64,000 nt of DNA from Bursaphelenchus xylophilus (GCA_904066235.2 CAJFCV020000003.1:7440001-7504000), one strand, 5' to 3'; shown: positions 11,858 through 24,737, numbered from the stretch's first letter. A program made the numbers and translations. The notes: generated by a model from the sequence alone, not told the origin.

Positions 11858-14800
11858 TAATTATCTTATCATCTAATCACTTTTCCCAGGTTTCCAAAGG
11901 ATATTGCAAATATTCGGGCGCCAGGAATTAACGCGTGAAGAAGTCGGGGATCTCCGCCTAAACGGCGTTCAATGGAAGCAATCCGGAAGAAGAAAATAAA
12001 TAATAAGACGATTACTATTTAGATTACAAGGAAACCGATATCGCAAGCGAATGAATGAGAAGACCAAAAATCGGGTGACTCGTTCGTGGGAGTTCCTCAA
12101 TCGCATCGGCATATTATTCAACAGTCACCGCCAGACGTTTTAAACACGATTACATTATACTGGTTTTAACGCTGTTTGATCTTTGACAGATTCTTACAGT
12201 TTGCCAGATCAGGTCACAAAAACTGGTCTGTAAACACATTGAGATGTAAATAAATGCTCCTAAAGTTCGTCCAGTGTGGGATTCGATGTTTTTGACTAAT
12301 TTAGACTCATCGGAAATTAACAATTATTATAATTATCTCGAGGTGAGCACTCGAAAACCCCCCTTTTTGACGTATGGCAATTGCATGAGATCATACTCCA
12401 CTTGTGACACTTTTCTTATGCTTGAATGTATTTCCTAACTGATGAAAACCCCCGTAAGTGGTAATTGTAGATTGTGGGTAAGCGACAAAGTGGGATTTAC
12501 AATTTGTTGGACATATAAGGTGGGCTTACTGTATGTCGTTCTAAAAACGTAACATGTTTTGTAAATCATTGAATCTAATGAAAAAAGCCACGATTTTCAT
12601 TCTTTGAGAAGGTGATTTATCCCTGCTCTGCTGAAGTGCAGATTGCAGTTATATAATATCAAATTTTCAATTTTGAACTTGCACTTTTTCAAATAGATTG
12701 TTTCTAAAAATTTTGAGAACATTTAATGGACCAAACATTCCCAACAAGTATACTTGTTGGGAATGTTTACTGGCGCCAATCTCGCATAAATTTCGGGATG
12801 AGTGCAAAAAGTCGACGGAAAAAGCTTTATGGAATTGTAACTGAAATTAGAAAGAGGCATTCTCGTCAGGATTACAGTGTAACAAAATCTTATTCAAGGA
12901 CTCTGCTCAAACAATAGGTGAAATATGCTGATTTCTAAAGCAGTCAAAGTTTGCCCAAAAAGAGGGAACCGCCTGAGCATTGCATCATTGGTTTGAACCT
13001 CCAGCCACTTACATGAATCAACTTTATGACCTGTCGTATCGTTGAAATGGTAAAATTTAAAAATAGGATTCAGCCTTTCAAATCCGTGTGCATCATGTTT
13101 TTGTAATGTACACGAAAGTGCAGCTTGAATCATCGTTTGTGTCGTACCAACTGGTAAAAGCTCCACAGTACAACTGCAATGTAATCTTCCCATTTTAAAG
13201 CCGATTTGACCGATCTGGAAGCATGTAACTGTAAACATTGCCAGATGTTCAACTGTTTACAATCTGAACTTCTATCTTGCCACCTTTAGCCCCAAACATT
13301 TGGTTATTAACACACTTCTCCGCATCCGCAATGTGTAATCCCAAGTCAGGCAACGAATTAAGCCTCTTCCTAGACGTCGGAAAAACGCAATCGCCTTATG
13401 GCCATCGGTTTCAAAACGATCCGTGCAAGTTATGCTTGTTTTTTTGTAATGTTGTTGTGATAATGACTACGTCAACGTCTATCACATTTTATAAATAATA
13501 ATGTTTTTCTCAGAGGGATCAATGATGTCCGAGAATAGCAAAATCAGCAGATTCTCAGCAAAAATTTCTAGAATATAGAAATACTGCAGAAATGACAACA
13601 AGCTTCCTCTTCTTGTGGTCAATTCAAGACCTACAGGCTTATTTTGTAGGCGAATATACATTCCACCCGAGAACATCTTGGCTTTTGTGGTCGAGCGTAC
13701 GCACCACACAATATTTTTTCCAAAACAAGAAACTTCTTGGTAATTTCATTTGGAAAACACAGAAACAACTGCCTCTTCCGTTGATGAGGTATCTAGGTTT
13801 ATCAATATTACAGAAACCGAGCTGTTTTATATTATTTAGAAGGTGGTCTTCAATACACACGAGAATCACAAAAGCACAGTGATCCCAATGTTTTCAACAT
13901 GTTTATCATGCCTGTTCTTTGAGTATGCCTTATTGCCAAAAAGTGTTTCCAGCATTCCTAATCCTTTCTAGTCTAAATTTTTTATGAGCTGTGGTCATTT
14001 TACGCTGTCTTCAACAGAATAAATATATTAACCGCCGCGGCATAAGTCGCTTGTAATCGTAAACGGGCACAGGAATTCAGACGGTTTTCGTTTCCCAATA
14101 ACTTTAAATGAACCGAGTTTTGCATTACAGTAACCCGAAAGACTGTGCCAGGTCTTAAAATTTGGAAATTCAGATAGAGTTGGGGGGCCGTCAAAACATG
14201 ACCTTTACACTTCACCAAAAAAGAAAACGAGCTGCATAAAGTAGACAGTTTACTCGCATGACATTAATTACTGCACTTACTGGCTAGACCCATAGATGGG
14301 AAAACCAGGAAATGTAACAATTCCAGGGCGATTAAATTTTATGGCGAAAAATAATCGGAAAAGCGGCGCGTTTTGTCATCAACGAATCTAAGACTATAGC
14401 AATCAAATTATTACAAGAAGTACATAAATGATTGGTTAATGGTCACATGGATCATTAAAGTGTAACATTTACAAGTTAGGTGCAAGAACACTAATAAATG
14501 CACATAAAAACGGCCCTTGCAGACACAACAAAAATATTTATGGCTATTAACCAAATATCGACCATCGATCCCCCAAAAAAAGAAATTGTTTCGCATTATT
14601 TTTTCGCATGCCTTCTGCATATGTTGCCCACGACTTTTTGCAGAATTTAGTACGTGTCTGAATTTAACTTCCTTATTAGCATATTCGACGTAAGTTCGAA
14701 GCAGGCGGTGAATCATAAATAGAAGAAATAAAATTCTCGCCCTAGAGGTGCATAATTAGTTCAAATGGCACTTGCAAGATGTTCTTTAATGACGGCGCGG

Positions 14801-15359
14801 TGCAAAGTTCATCATCCGAAAGCCCGAACCGTGATGAATTTAAATAGCAGCACATTTGAGTAAAAAAAACGCACTATCATTATGATGCATTTAAAACGTG
14901 ATGTATTTCATTATAATGGCCTCTACACGAATTCTTACGGCACAAGACACATTAAATGATCATAATATTCGATCATTGTTTTGTGCATTCCTTGCTTACA
15001 ACGTTGTTTGCATGCCAAGTTGTCATCTGCATCCAGACGAAGCGATCATAAAACGACTTGCCAAATGTGTCTAACTCCAGCCGCTTTTACGATGTTTACA
15101 ATGGCATTTGGCTGAGATCACGCGAATGTCGAAAGCAAAGTTTCTTCTAATTATTATAATTTGTACAAAAACAGGCATTGTTCCAGCATAAAACTTAAAA
15201 TTTTTACAAACCTACAACCGTAAATGCCGTTTTACAGTATAAAATACTCTTCTAAAAGAAACTGTATTTCCAAATATAATACAATTTTATATAATACAAT
15301 ACAGTCCAAAAAATTGAAAGTAATATTTACTGTTTACAATAGTTTTTCTGACCCGTATA
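11858..15359. other. Gene-free stretch
   Basis: No gene is supportable. Overlapping frames on both strands between 12.9 and 14.7 kb (up to 114 codons) show no domain and no paired splice sites. The region contains the 36-bp palindrome at 12733-12768. Confidence 0.4.
12733..12768. repeat. Perfect 36-bp palindrome
   Basis: The 18-base half AAACATTCCCAACAAGTA is followed without spacer by its exact reverse complement. The flanking bases do not pair, so the symmetry stops sharply at 36 bp. Confidence 0.92.
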
Positions 15360-15500
15360 TCAGTCTGTCGCGAAAATAATGTCAAATCGTCGCGCCTTGG
15401 AACCACGGCATCATCGCTTTGGGACAGCCGAAGGTTTGGTGCGCGACTGCGACGAGACACTTTGTTGCGAAAAATGCACATTATTTTCCCGACAGACTGA
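15360..15500. mobile_element. Miniature inverted-repeat element, 141 bp
   Basis: The left end TCAGTCTGTCGCGAAAATAA and the right end in reverse complement TCAGTCTGTCGGGAAAATAA differ by one base. TA flanks both sides (15358-15359 and 15501-15502). The interior is GC-richer than its surroundings. It has no coding capacity. A diverged one-ended copy lies at 31261-31322. The features fit a Tc1/mariner-derived MITE. Confidence 0.82.
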
Positions 15501-15810
15501 TAATGTCACAGATTAATTTAAGTAATCATAATGCTTCAAAAAGCAAAAAATTCAAAGTTGAAATTTGTTCGAAAAATAAATATGTATGGCGGGTGTAAAT
15601 TTAACAAGGAAAGTACTTTTATGGGGGCTCCTACTTTTTGACGGGACATATCTCAAAAAATCAGAAAAAATGCGCTGATCAAGGATATATAAATCTTAGC
15701 TGCCCATTTTAGGTTTTTAAGGGTGAAAATGCCCAAAAACTGGTTTAATTTCCCTACAAAAGGCAGACATTCGAAACGATAAAAAGAGCACTCGATCTCC
15801 TCCTTCGGAA

Positions 15811-15895
15811 GAGAGCGGTGTGGCCGAGTGGTTAGTGCCGTAGTCTGGGAATCAAGAGGGGGACGCCGCACAGGTTCGATTTCCCTTTTGGGCTG
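15811..15895 (+). pseudogene. tRNA(Ser)-like segment inside transposon copy A
   Basis: A D-arm/A-box TGGCCGAGTGG lies at 15821-15831 and a B-box-like GGTTCGATTT at 15873-15882. A run of six T follows near 15903. A short hairpin (CCTTCGGAAGAGA) precedes it and is shared with copy B. The acceptor stem does not close and the anticodon stem is poor, so I do not call a functional tRNA. The closest type is tRNA-Ser, or Leu on the long variable region. Confidence 0.7.
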
Positions 15896-16052
15896 AATCA
15901 ACTTTTTTGAAGTTGAAGGTCGGAAAAATAAATTTTTGTGCCAAGACTGTCTTATTACGTCTTAGAAACTCAATAAACACCATTTTAAGCCAAAATAAAA
16001 ATTGTAAACCTTTGAAAAAATTAAGCGAAAAGGGGTTCATATAGGACTTTAA

Positions 16053-17291
16053 CCCTTTCCGGACGAGTCGGCACGTACTGGTAAAAATGAAAGAGGGTAC
16101 CCGACTGAGTAACGGCATAATAGTGGTTCAGCCCATCGAAGCGTTATTTGGGACTTAGGACAAAAAATGTCCTAAAACATACCCCCATTTAACATATCAC
16201 TTTTAAAATTTTTGTGACAAGCTGTAGGTCGGAAACTACCCCTAAATTAAAGTCGAGGAGTCCTAGTACTGTTACATCCAAGAACTGTCCGAATCGGACC
16301 ACTATAGGATTTGTTATCTATTTTTGGAAATTGAAATTTTTATTTTGGTCAATTTTGGACCTAAAATCAAGTATATCTTCTGTCGACATCAACCATTTCG
16401 GTCCAAATGTGGGTTTTCCAAATTTATTTTGATGCTAGCTTCTTCCTAGAATGTTTCCAGAAAAAGCCTATGAGGCATATTTTGGAAAAACGCAAAAATG
16501 TTGAAAATGTAAAGGTTTCATCGTATAAAATGTCGCTGCAAGCCGAGAAGGGTCGGGCGCAGCTCGAATCGAGAAAATAATAATTTTTTCTTTGATAAAT
16601 ATTATTTTAATGTCAAAAAGATGATTCAACACGAAATACAGACAGGAATAGCACACAAACATTATCTAAATGTCATTTTTATATTTTTACTCTGTTTTCA
16701 GGCAATTTTCATGGATTTTAATTTGGTTTCACACTAAAACAATATTTATCAAAGAAAAAATTATTATTTTCTCGATTCGAGCTGCGCCCGACCCTTCTCG
16801 GCTTGCAGCGAGATTTTATACGATGAAACCTTTACATTTTCAACATTTTTGCGTTTTACCGAAATATGCCTCACAGGTTTTTTCTGGAAACATTCTAGGA
16901 AGAAGCTAGCATCAAAATAGATTTGGAAAAACCACATTTGGACCGAAGTGGTTGATGTCGACAGAAGATATACTTGATTTTAGGTCCAAAATTGACCAAA
17001 ATTAAAATTTCAATTTCCAAAAATCGATAACAAATCCTATGGTGGTCCGATTCGGACAGTTCTTGGATGTAACAGTACTAGGACTCCTCGACTTTAATTT
17101 AGGGGTAGTTTCCGACCTACAGCTTGTCACAAAAATTTTAAAAGTGATATGTCAAATGGGGGTATGTTTTAGGACATTTTTTGTCCTAAGTCCCAAATAT
17201 CGCTTCGATGGGCTGAACCACTATTATGCCGTTACTCAGTAGGGTACCCTCTTTCATTTTTACCAGTACGTGCCGACTCGTCCGGAAAGGG
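16053..17291. mobile_element. TTAA-flanked long palindromic element nested in copy A
   Basis: The left arm (16053 to about 16605) and the right arm (about 16737 to 17291) are near-perfect reverse complements of about 550 bp, separated by about 130 bp. The ends are CCCTTTCCGGACGAGTCGG and its complement. Both borders carry TTAA (16049-16052, 17292-17295), the target duplication of piggyBac-type elements. No transposase frame exists. The mirrored short frames on the two strands around 16468-16909 are the two arms read once each. A transcript across it would fold into a long double-stranded RNA. Confidence 0.88.
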
Positions 17292-17760
17292 TTAAGTCAA
17301 CTTCCGACTGAGTTTTCACCCCTAAAAACCTAAAATGGGCAGCTAAGATCTATATATTCTTGATCAGCACATTTTTTCTGATTTTTTGAGATATGTCCCG
17401 TCAAAAAGTAGGAGCCCCCATAAAAGTACTTTCCTTGTAAGACTATTACACTCCAAAAAACTTTCAACAGTTGCATTCCTCCCTTTTCAAAGTGTAACAA
17501 TTTTCCCGTCTGCCATTTCAAAACGCAAGGATGTTGCAAAAACTGGTTGGGAAAATCTCAGGAAATGACGGGAATTACAATGTTTTGCATTGTAAAGAGT
17601 CTTCGAAATGTCATGATAACATGCCGAACACGTCGTGCAATTGGGGCAGCAATTTGGAACGGTTTGACGACATAAAAACGACATTTTCATAAATGCTTCA
17701 TATGGTTTCGGGATTCAGGATATAACATTTCTTTAGATCTCATAAAGAGCAAAAGTTGTA

Positions 17761-18989
17761 CAGGGTGACCCAAAATAACGGAGACAAATTTTGAAGGGTC
17801 CCACCGCGAAAACCGGGGGTTAGAGAAACATAAGCGACAACGGGTAATATTCTATAACACCTCCTCTATAATTCACGAAAATTTGGTGGAATCATCATGA
17901 CGCAGTAAAAAGTTACAGCTTAACAAAGATGCCTTGCGCCATTTTTTGGCCTTCAAGTTTGGTTCCCGTGTGTTGCGTAGAGCCTGGCTGTACTACACCT
18001 GCAGAAATGGCAAGTTCATTTGTTTTGTTAGACTACTATGTCCCTAAAAAACAGTTGCGTAGGTTTTTGGAATACGTTTTTTATTTCTACGGTGGTACCG
18101 ATCTCAACATTCAAGATCGCCATTTTTTCCAAGTTTTTTACATAAAAAAACCAGTTTTTTTCGAATAAAGCTAAAACCGCTAGTACGTGTTTTATTCATT
18201 AATGCAATGATTCTGAAAAAAGCTGTTAATGCTTGCTGGTTGCAACAGCTTTTCCTGAACAAGTTTCTCGCCCAGAACCTCCCCATGGCACGCTGCTTTG
18301 AGAAAGATCGGTTATCGATAACAGAATGACAAGATAGATAAAAACGGCGCTTTATGCTCCTGTATACTTATGAATACGACTTTTGAGAATCAGCCTAGGG
18401 CACTTTCGGTCTTTATGTGTCACCGGCTCGACCGGTATTCCGCCTAAGGAAAAAGTAAGGCGGAATTCTAGTGATTGCCAAATAGTATTCCGTAGCAGTT
18501 ACAAGATGTTTCTCTTTTGCTTTTATGGTGTTCTTTTAATCATGTTCTAGTAACTCGTATTACATTTTGCCTTATCTAACATTTAAACTCCTTCTTACGC
18601 TTACATTTTCAAAAAAGGCCGATTTTTGCACTTCAACTGCCTGAAAATACTCGGCTGTAACTTTTCAACCATCGATTGTTAAGCTGAGTACGATAGCTCA
18701 TTTTAAAGGCCTTATTATGATAATTAATCACAGCAAATCTCAAGCTATTCCGATTTTTCTTTTTTGAGTAAGGCAGCTTTATTGTAAAAAGACCCCACGG
18801 GCAGAAGGGTCCGACTCAACCGGATATACTGATGCCGTTCAAGGCAGAAGAGCGTCGTACAACAAAACTTCCGGTATATAAAACCACCCTAACGTGGTAC
18901 TATAGTATAAATAAGGAGTCACTCATGAATCTTAATAAGCCGCAGAAAAAACGAGAAATCTTTTGTCTCCGTTATTTTGGGTCACCCTG
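17761..18989. mobile_element. Tc1/mariner-type element, non-autonomous
   Basis: Terminal inverted repeats of about 28 bp begin CAGGGTGACCCAAAATAACG at 17761 and end with the exact complement at 18989. TA lies on both sides (17759-17760 and 18990-18991). The length, 1.23 kb, is close to an autonomous mariner, but I could read no transposase catalytic motif in either strand, so it is degenerate or a non-coding derivative. A 122-codon frame at 18832-19200 crosses its right border and is rejected as a gene. Confidence 0.85.
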
Positions 18990-21900
18990 TAAATTAACAA
19001 AACGATTGATAAACCAGAAGGGCGCACCAGAAAGCTCATCCACGATTCCTACGGTATCGAATGCTCCTTTTCACCTAACACTTGGACCTATTGTTGAATT
19101 CGACATGGGCTTAACATTCAGGCAGAGTAAGAAAGCCCAAGTTTCCGTCGACAAATCCGGATGGACCATAGAAATTAATGTCGAAAATAAATTTTGGTAA
19201 AATTGTGTTGATCGTTGTAACATTACTACAACGACACAAAATGTCCGAGGAAAAAGATTCCCAACTCACGATTAAGCTGCTGACGCGAAAATGTTGGAGC
19301 CCGGTGAGATTTCCTGCTAACCAACATAAACTCTAGCCCGATCTTAGCCGGATCCCAGAAGCGTAGGATGTTGTGAAATTGGATTTATGGACAAAGAAAG
19401 ACTATGTTCTTGTAGGGCTCCCAACAATTGCAGCAAACACGTCAGCTTCGAAACAGAAGTGCATCGCAAGGAGACTTGATGTTCTTCAGGTTAAATCAAG
19501 GTCCGAAAACACTTGTCATGCCATCGAAATACTGCAACCACAACACATCACTACAACAACACTTGTAATTACGTATTTGGAAACCAATGGCCATGTTTAT
19601 TGTTTGAGTATGTCATACTCGCAAAGAGAGAGAGAGAGATATCTCGTAATCCCGGTCAAGGTTCTGATGAAAAGCAATGTGACCCCCGAAATCTTTCCTT
19701 TCTGCGGTAAATCCCCCCTCCCTAATTTCTTCCCGGAAAGCGAGCATGACTAATATTTGAACCTACGAAATCCAAAATATATCTCGTGGCTAAAAAAGCC
19801 CTAATTAAACTGACAAGTTCAAGAGTGTCGTCACGCGTGCACTAGCTTCAACCTTCTGAGTTGATTCCATTTTAGCGGTACTTATGGAGTAGTTACGTAA
19901 CAGGTACGGTAAACCCTTCAAATATTTGTATTTGGTTGCACCTTTTGTGATTAAATAGCACAAATCTTTTGCTAATCCAGCCTGGACTTGCTGAATCCCG
20001 ACAATTCCTTTGTTAGTATAATATTCAAACACATCCATTTAAAAATATGGTTGCATTTTAATTGGTTCACGTAATACGGATTACAGTACACGCATAAAAA
20101 GTTTTATATGTTAATCTCCATAAAAGAATGTATCATACGCTTGTTATTACTACCAAACGTCGAACCGAAAAGCTCTCTATTATCGTGTTAACTTTAAATT
20201 CCTTACGATAAAATGCTTTTAAGCATCAAAACGTATTCTTTCAATTATTTATGCCTAAAAAAGCTTATACTGACTTTGCTCCGAAGATGGTGCAAATGTT
20301 TCACCAAACCCAACTATTTTATTCTTGGATCGTGGGATTTGAGGGTGTAATAAGTGTCTGACATCCAGAACCATGTCAACCCTATTGTCTTCTTTCTGGG
20401 TACCGAAGATTTTGAGAAAGGTATCTTGAAAGCAAACGAAGAGATAATCGGTTGTTTCTGGAGGAGAGTGTCATCATTTTGAATACTAACAAAAGACCTT
20501 GTGTTGACTTGATATTACGTGGGTCGAGTTGCACAATCTTTAAGAACCGTTTTAATGCTAATTAGGAAAGCCATTAAAATGGCGAAATTACAAATTACAC
20601 TGGATCAAAGGTGGAACTTGGGGGAAAGAAGAAATGATAACGTCTGTAAATAAAATAATTTCTAAAGTACCCCAACTATTTAACGTCATATACAAATACC
20701 TCTTGTATTCGGAAATATGACTAATAAGCCTTGATTATGAAGAAATCACAAAAGAAATGATTCTGATTAAACATTGTTTCCACCTTTGTAAATTAGACAA
20801 TATTTATAATTGCGAATTTGTCACAATTTGACTACAAAAGTGAAACCGTAACGCAAACGTTATGACAACCAGAACAAACATATCCGCCCACGTACAACTA
20901 GGCATCAAACAGCAAACAGTAGATGAGAATTGTGTCAAAGACGGATCAACTCTTAAATTCTGAGATGCTCAATCTCTGACATAGTCTTTACAAGTTGTTA
21001 GGCTTTTGGGGTAGAGGACGTGTTCAAAGTGTAAGCATACATTCCAACCATTGCAGACAAAGAGTCCGGTTTTCCAAAGAGTCAACCGAAGTGTTTGCCA
21101 AATTTTTTCCAAAGTTGTCATCGTTGATTTTGCAAACTTAAAGAAAATTTTGCATGGCATGTTTATTTCGTAACATTTCACCGTCCAATTTGAAAATCCA
21201 AAAAGTAAAACTCTTTGGAAAAGCTGACTATTCGGATTTAACAAAAACGTCACGCATGGATTTCGGATTTCTTAGAGCTCAAAAAATATTTAATTTCGAA
21301 GATCTTCACACACACCAGGCACGTTTTAGTGCTTCGGTGAGTTGTGTGAACGTTCTGAAGTTTAGGAATGTTTAGTGGCTTCAAAAAATCTTTTGAATTT
21401 AAGCCGTAACTTTTGCCCTGTTTTATCCCATTTCGAACTCTCAACAACGACCCGACGATAGACTTTGCGTTATCATAGTGGTTCCCTTTGTCTAAAAGGT
21501 ATTACTGTATTACGCCTACAAATCCCATGATATTTACAATTACAAAAAAACTTGATTGAAGGCCACGGCGGATTAGAAGACAAATTTAATTGAAACCGAA
21601 GGTACGATGCCTGTTTACGACGTCTAACGAGCCCGGCTTAAATTAATTAACCGTGTTTTTCCAGCAACTCTGACTCTGAGATCTCCAGAGTCGGTTAATC
21701 CCCTTACAGAAGCCGAAAGTTTAAAGATTTTGCCAAAAAATTTAAAAGTAAAAAATGTGGTGGCAAAAGAAAATACGCAAAATTTGAATCGTGCCTTTTA
21801 CGGTTTTCGGAAACGGAATGCCACATGAATTTTTTCCTCGAATTACATAAAGAAAAATGAGCGTGAAAATCCTTTCACATCGTGATTTATGCTGGATAAA

Positions 21901-22473
21901 ATGTTTCGAAAGACTGTAAGGTTAAATTTAGAATTCAAGAAGCTAATTGTTAAGGTTGGGAACGAAATAAACGACGTAAACCCGCACCAAAATGAATCCA
22001 AAGTTTAATCCCTGAAATTCTGGATGCAGACAAATAACATTCCTCATCAAAAAGTCACAATCCGTAAGGTCCCTCAGGGCTTGTATTCGGACCCTCGATT
22101 CGGAAGATGACATAAAAAATGTACGTCAACGTATCTACCGTGTTCTCCAGGCCAAAAAAAAATGAAAAAGGTTATTCAAATAGTACAAGAATTTCACATA
22201 CGAAATTCACGTCGACACTGCGTTCCACAAAAAGTTTTAAGAGTTCAAATGGAGATTCAGTTCAGCGTACTAAAGAAAAAAGATCAACGTATTTATTCGA
22301 ACCTAAAGAACAAAGCACATTTTAAAGATCAAGAAATCTAATTCAATTTTACTCAAGAAATCTAATTCAATTTTATGGTGCCTGTTAATTTTGAAATGTA
22401 ATAATTTAGAATAAATTAGTGAATAAATTAGCTAACCGGGCGCTTCACAGTGCAAAACTAGGAGGACTAAGAT
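18990..22473. other. Gene-free stretch with a small tandem duplication
   Basis: No gene is supportable. Frames at 19373-19753 (126 codons, plus) and 19805-20038 (77 codons, minus) look random or are unrecognisable. A GA repeat (AGAGAGAGAGA) occurs near 19626. At 22329-22375 a 24-bp unit beginning TCAAGAAATCTAATTC is duplicated in tandem. Confidence 0.45.
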
Positions 22474-24564
22474 CTAATCTGAATTTGTCTCTGAATCCGG
22501 GTTAATTTGAACGTCCAGATCCTCATCAGTATTCCCCAGGACATCATAATCATTGGCGATTGTATCAATCGATCTGCTCATGTCATCATCTCCCTTTACA
22601 TGACGTTCTTCCCCTTCTTTCTCATCTTCTTCATGCCGTTCGAATCTGGCCCATCTTTCGTTGGCTTCTATTTGTTTTCTGAAGAATTTATGGAGCACCG
22701 GCCAAAGACTAGCCTCCCACTGGGAATGCCAATCTGATCGTCCACTGCTCGCTAGATTCTTTCGGAGAGTAAGATTGGCCTGAAAAGAGAACATAATTAC
22801 ATTGCCAATCAGATTACCCTACCTTATTCTCCACAAATTCTCCAGCTATTTCTATGATGAAGCTCTTCAATTGATTTGCCGTGTCAAACAAACGACCGTT
22901 AATTCCATCTTGAACTTGTTCATCAATCGCTGGAAATCTCTTGGCCAGAACAGGGAGCCCACATCCAAACATATCCACTATTTTCATCGGGAGATCCAGA
23001 CCAGAACTCGAAGTGTGCAAAGAAACTCCAATATCAGCCGAGGCCAAAAGTCTGGGGTAATCTTCGGGGGCCAACCAAGCTGTTACAACTTCGACATTCT
23101 TCAGATGAAGAGTCGGGATCTTGTCCATGTAGAATTTCTTTTGAGGGCCTTTACCAGTTATCACCACGAAGATCTTTGGGAGATAACATGCACTGGCACT
23201 AAATCAACAATAAATCACCACAATCTAAATACCTGGCCAATGTCAGCTCAGTATGCTTGCTGTAACCAACCAATGCATCTAAAAGTAATCCGAAATCTTC
23301 ATCTTCAGTCCAAGAGGTCGAGGAGACCAAAAGGAGAGGCCGGTCTAATCTCAGCGAGCATTTATTATTCTTCTTGGTGGTGAAGATAGTTTCTAAACAG
23401 GTACTTCCTCCTTTTTTAAATACAGCCTACCTTCATCGTACTGATCAGCATCATCCATATCCGTAAAATAGCCCTCAAATGCCCCGGAAGAGAAGAGTCG
23501 GTAAAACAAATCGTGCTTCTGTTCGGTATTTACTGTCCTAAAAAAGCATTATTATTTAAAAAACGCGGAGACGTTTTTTGCGGACAGCAAGTTCTCAATA
23601 ATCTCAACAATGGCTCTTTTGAAAAAAAAATTTGTATCGAACAAGACGGAAGACTCTGAGGATGCAAGGAAAAAAGAATCTTAATAATTTGACAAAAACT
23701 AAAAAATTCAGAGCCGATTCAAATTCGGTTAAAAAATTGCTACAACCTGTACATAAGATAAACATAACAAATTCTTACATGAAGTTCCACATGGGAGGTT
23801 TATCGTGAAGAGTTAATGCGTTTATTCCCCATCGTTTCTTGAGATCTTTCCTCATCGCATTGGACACACAGACAGAGATATTGGAATGACGGCCAAAGAA
23901 ACCTTCCCATTTGTGAGCCCAGTTTACAAAACTAAAATTCGCAGTAATCAACTATCATCGTCCATCACTTACCAATCCTCCAGTCGTCTTTTGAAAGAAT
24001 TTGAGGTTCGTTTTGGGAAGTTTTGGGCCAGAATTGTATGAGTGTAATTGTGCCAATCCGTAGCCAACGCAGCTCGTTTTAAAACTGATATCTAAAAAAT
24101 AAAACCGATTAATTCATGATTCGAGAAAAGTCACAGAAATAAAGGTTCAGAAATAAAGCTTACTGCATAACAAATCAACATCGTCGGGATTCCAGGAGGA
24201 TTTTGAAGTATGATCAACGATGTACACCATCTACATTTGAACAACAGACCCCATAAAAGAGCGAAGGACATGAAAATAAACTTAAATAACAGCAGGATTG
24301 GCCCGGGAAGACAAGCACATTGAAACTTGGGCGGAGATGGGATGTAAACCAAACTAAAATTATAAAAATTATTACCGGGACAATAAAGATGTTAACTTAC
24401 TTTATGTTTTTATGAGATCGAATCTTTTCATGCGGAATGGATCCCTTATATCCAACCAAATCCACATAGATATCTCGCTCGGCCAGGGAATGGGCATGAT
24501 AACAGGTCCTCGGAGAATGACCAATGTCGCCCAAGACCACGACAGTCGCTGAACCGATCGTCAT
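22474..24564 (-). CDS. ALG1: ALG1 beta-1,4-mannosyltransferase (GT33, N-glycan assembly)
   Basis: Eight exons: 24564-24401, 24353-24164, 24091-23973, 23931-23779, 23537-23431, 23392-23233, 23198-22823, 22779-22474. All junctions keep frame and use GT/AG, giving 524 residues. The family adds the first mannose to dolichol-PP-GlcNAc2 on the cytosolic ER face. Hallmarks in order: [11 protein letters not shown] near the start, ILQNPPG (about 103-109), DWHNY (about 131), [31 protein letters not shown] and [12 protein letters not shown] followed by [10 protein letters not shown] (about 359-381). Two oddities: the first ATG lies directly at the glycosyltransferase fold, without the N-terminal membrane anchor of animal ALG1, and the C-terminus has about 60 extra acidic residues. 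An acceptor-like TTCAG lies 3 nt before the ATG, so this is either an SL site or a cis acceptor from an unseen anchor exon; an in-frame TGA lies just upstream. Confidence 0.95.
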
Positions 24565-24737
24565 GGCCTGAAGTCATCAATAAATCACCATAAGTGATGA
24601 GCTAAAACAATGGGAAAGTATGTTCGCCCAGAATGAAAAATGCTTATCCCCAGAAAACTTTTAGGAAAAATATTTTTTAACACGAATGGTTTTCCCCCAG
24701 AAAATACAACTTTTATTTACTGCGGAAGTATAACACC

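Larger units (their letters stand above)
15605..17437. mobile_element. TAA-flanked inverted-repeat element carrying tRNA-like segment (copy A, interrupted)
   Basis: The ends are CAAGGAAAGTACTT (15605) and its reverse complement AAGTACTTTCCTTG (ending 17437). TAA flanks both borders (15602-15604, 17438-17440). Terminal inverted repeats extend for more than 110 bp, to about 15735 and from about 17310. The same ends and sub-terminal blocks (AGCTGCC, reversed GGCAGCT) occur in copy B at 25120-25687. Copy A contains a tRNA-like segment at 15811-15895. It is split by a TTAA-flanked palindromic element at 16053-17291. Without that insertion copy A would be about 590 bp, close to the 568 bp of copy B. 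TAA duplication suggests PIF/Harbinger, but no transposase is present, so that is inference. Confidence 0.85.

Noticed and set aside
13482..13882. Overlapping frames on both strands in a frame-dense patch
   Set aside because: No frame has a recognisable motif or usable splice sites, and no inverted repeat was evident.
16468..16909. Two similar frames on opposite strands sharing a peptide (RAAPDPSRLAA)
   Set aside because: They are the two arms of the TTAA-flanked palindrome, not duplicated genes.
17761..18989. Active transposase gene
   Set aside because: Terminal repeats and TA flanks are clear, but no continuous frame with helix-turn-helix or catalytic acidic residues could be read.
18832..19200. 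122-codon plus-strand open frame
   Set aside because: It crosses the right terminal repeat of the Tc1/mariner-type element and has no domain.
19805..20038. 77-codon minus-strand frame
   Set aside because: It looks somewhat protein-like but has no splice partner, domain or neighbouring context.
22802..23383. 193-codon plus-strand open frame
   Set aside because: It is exactly antisense to ALG1 exons 6-7 and crosses their introns; the minus strand encodes a clear glycosyltransferase, so this is a shadow.
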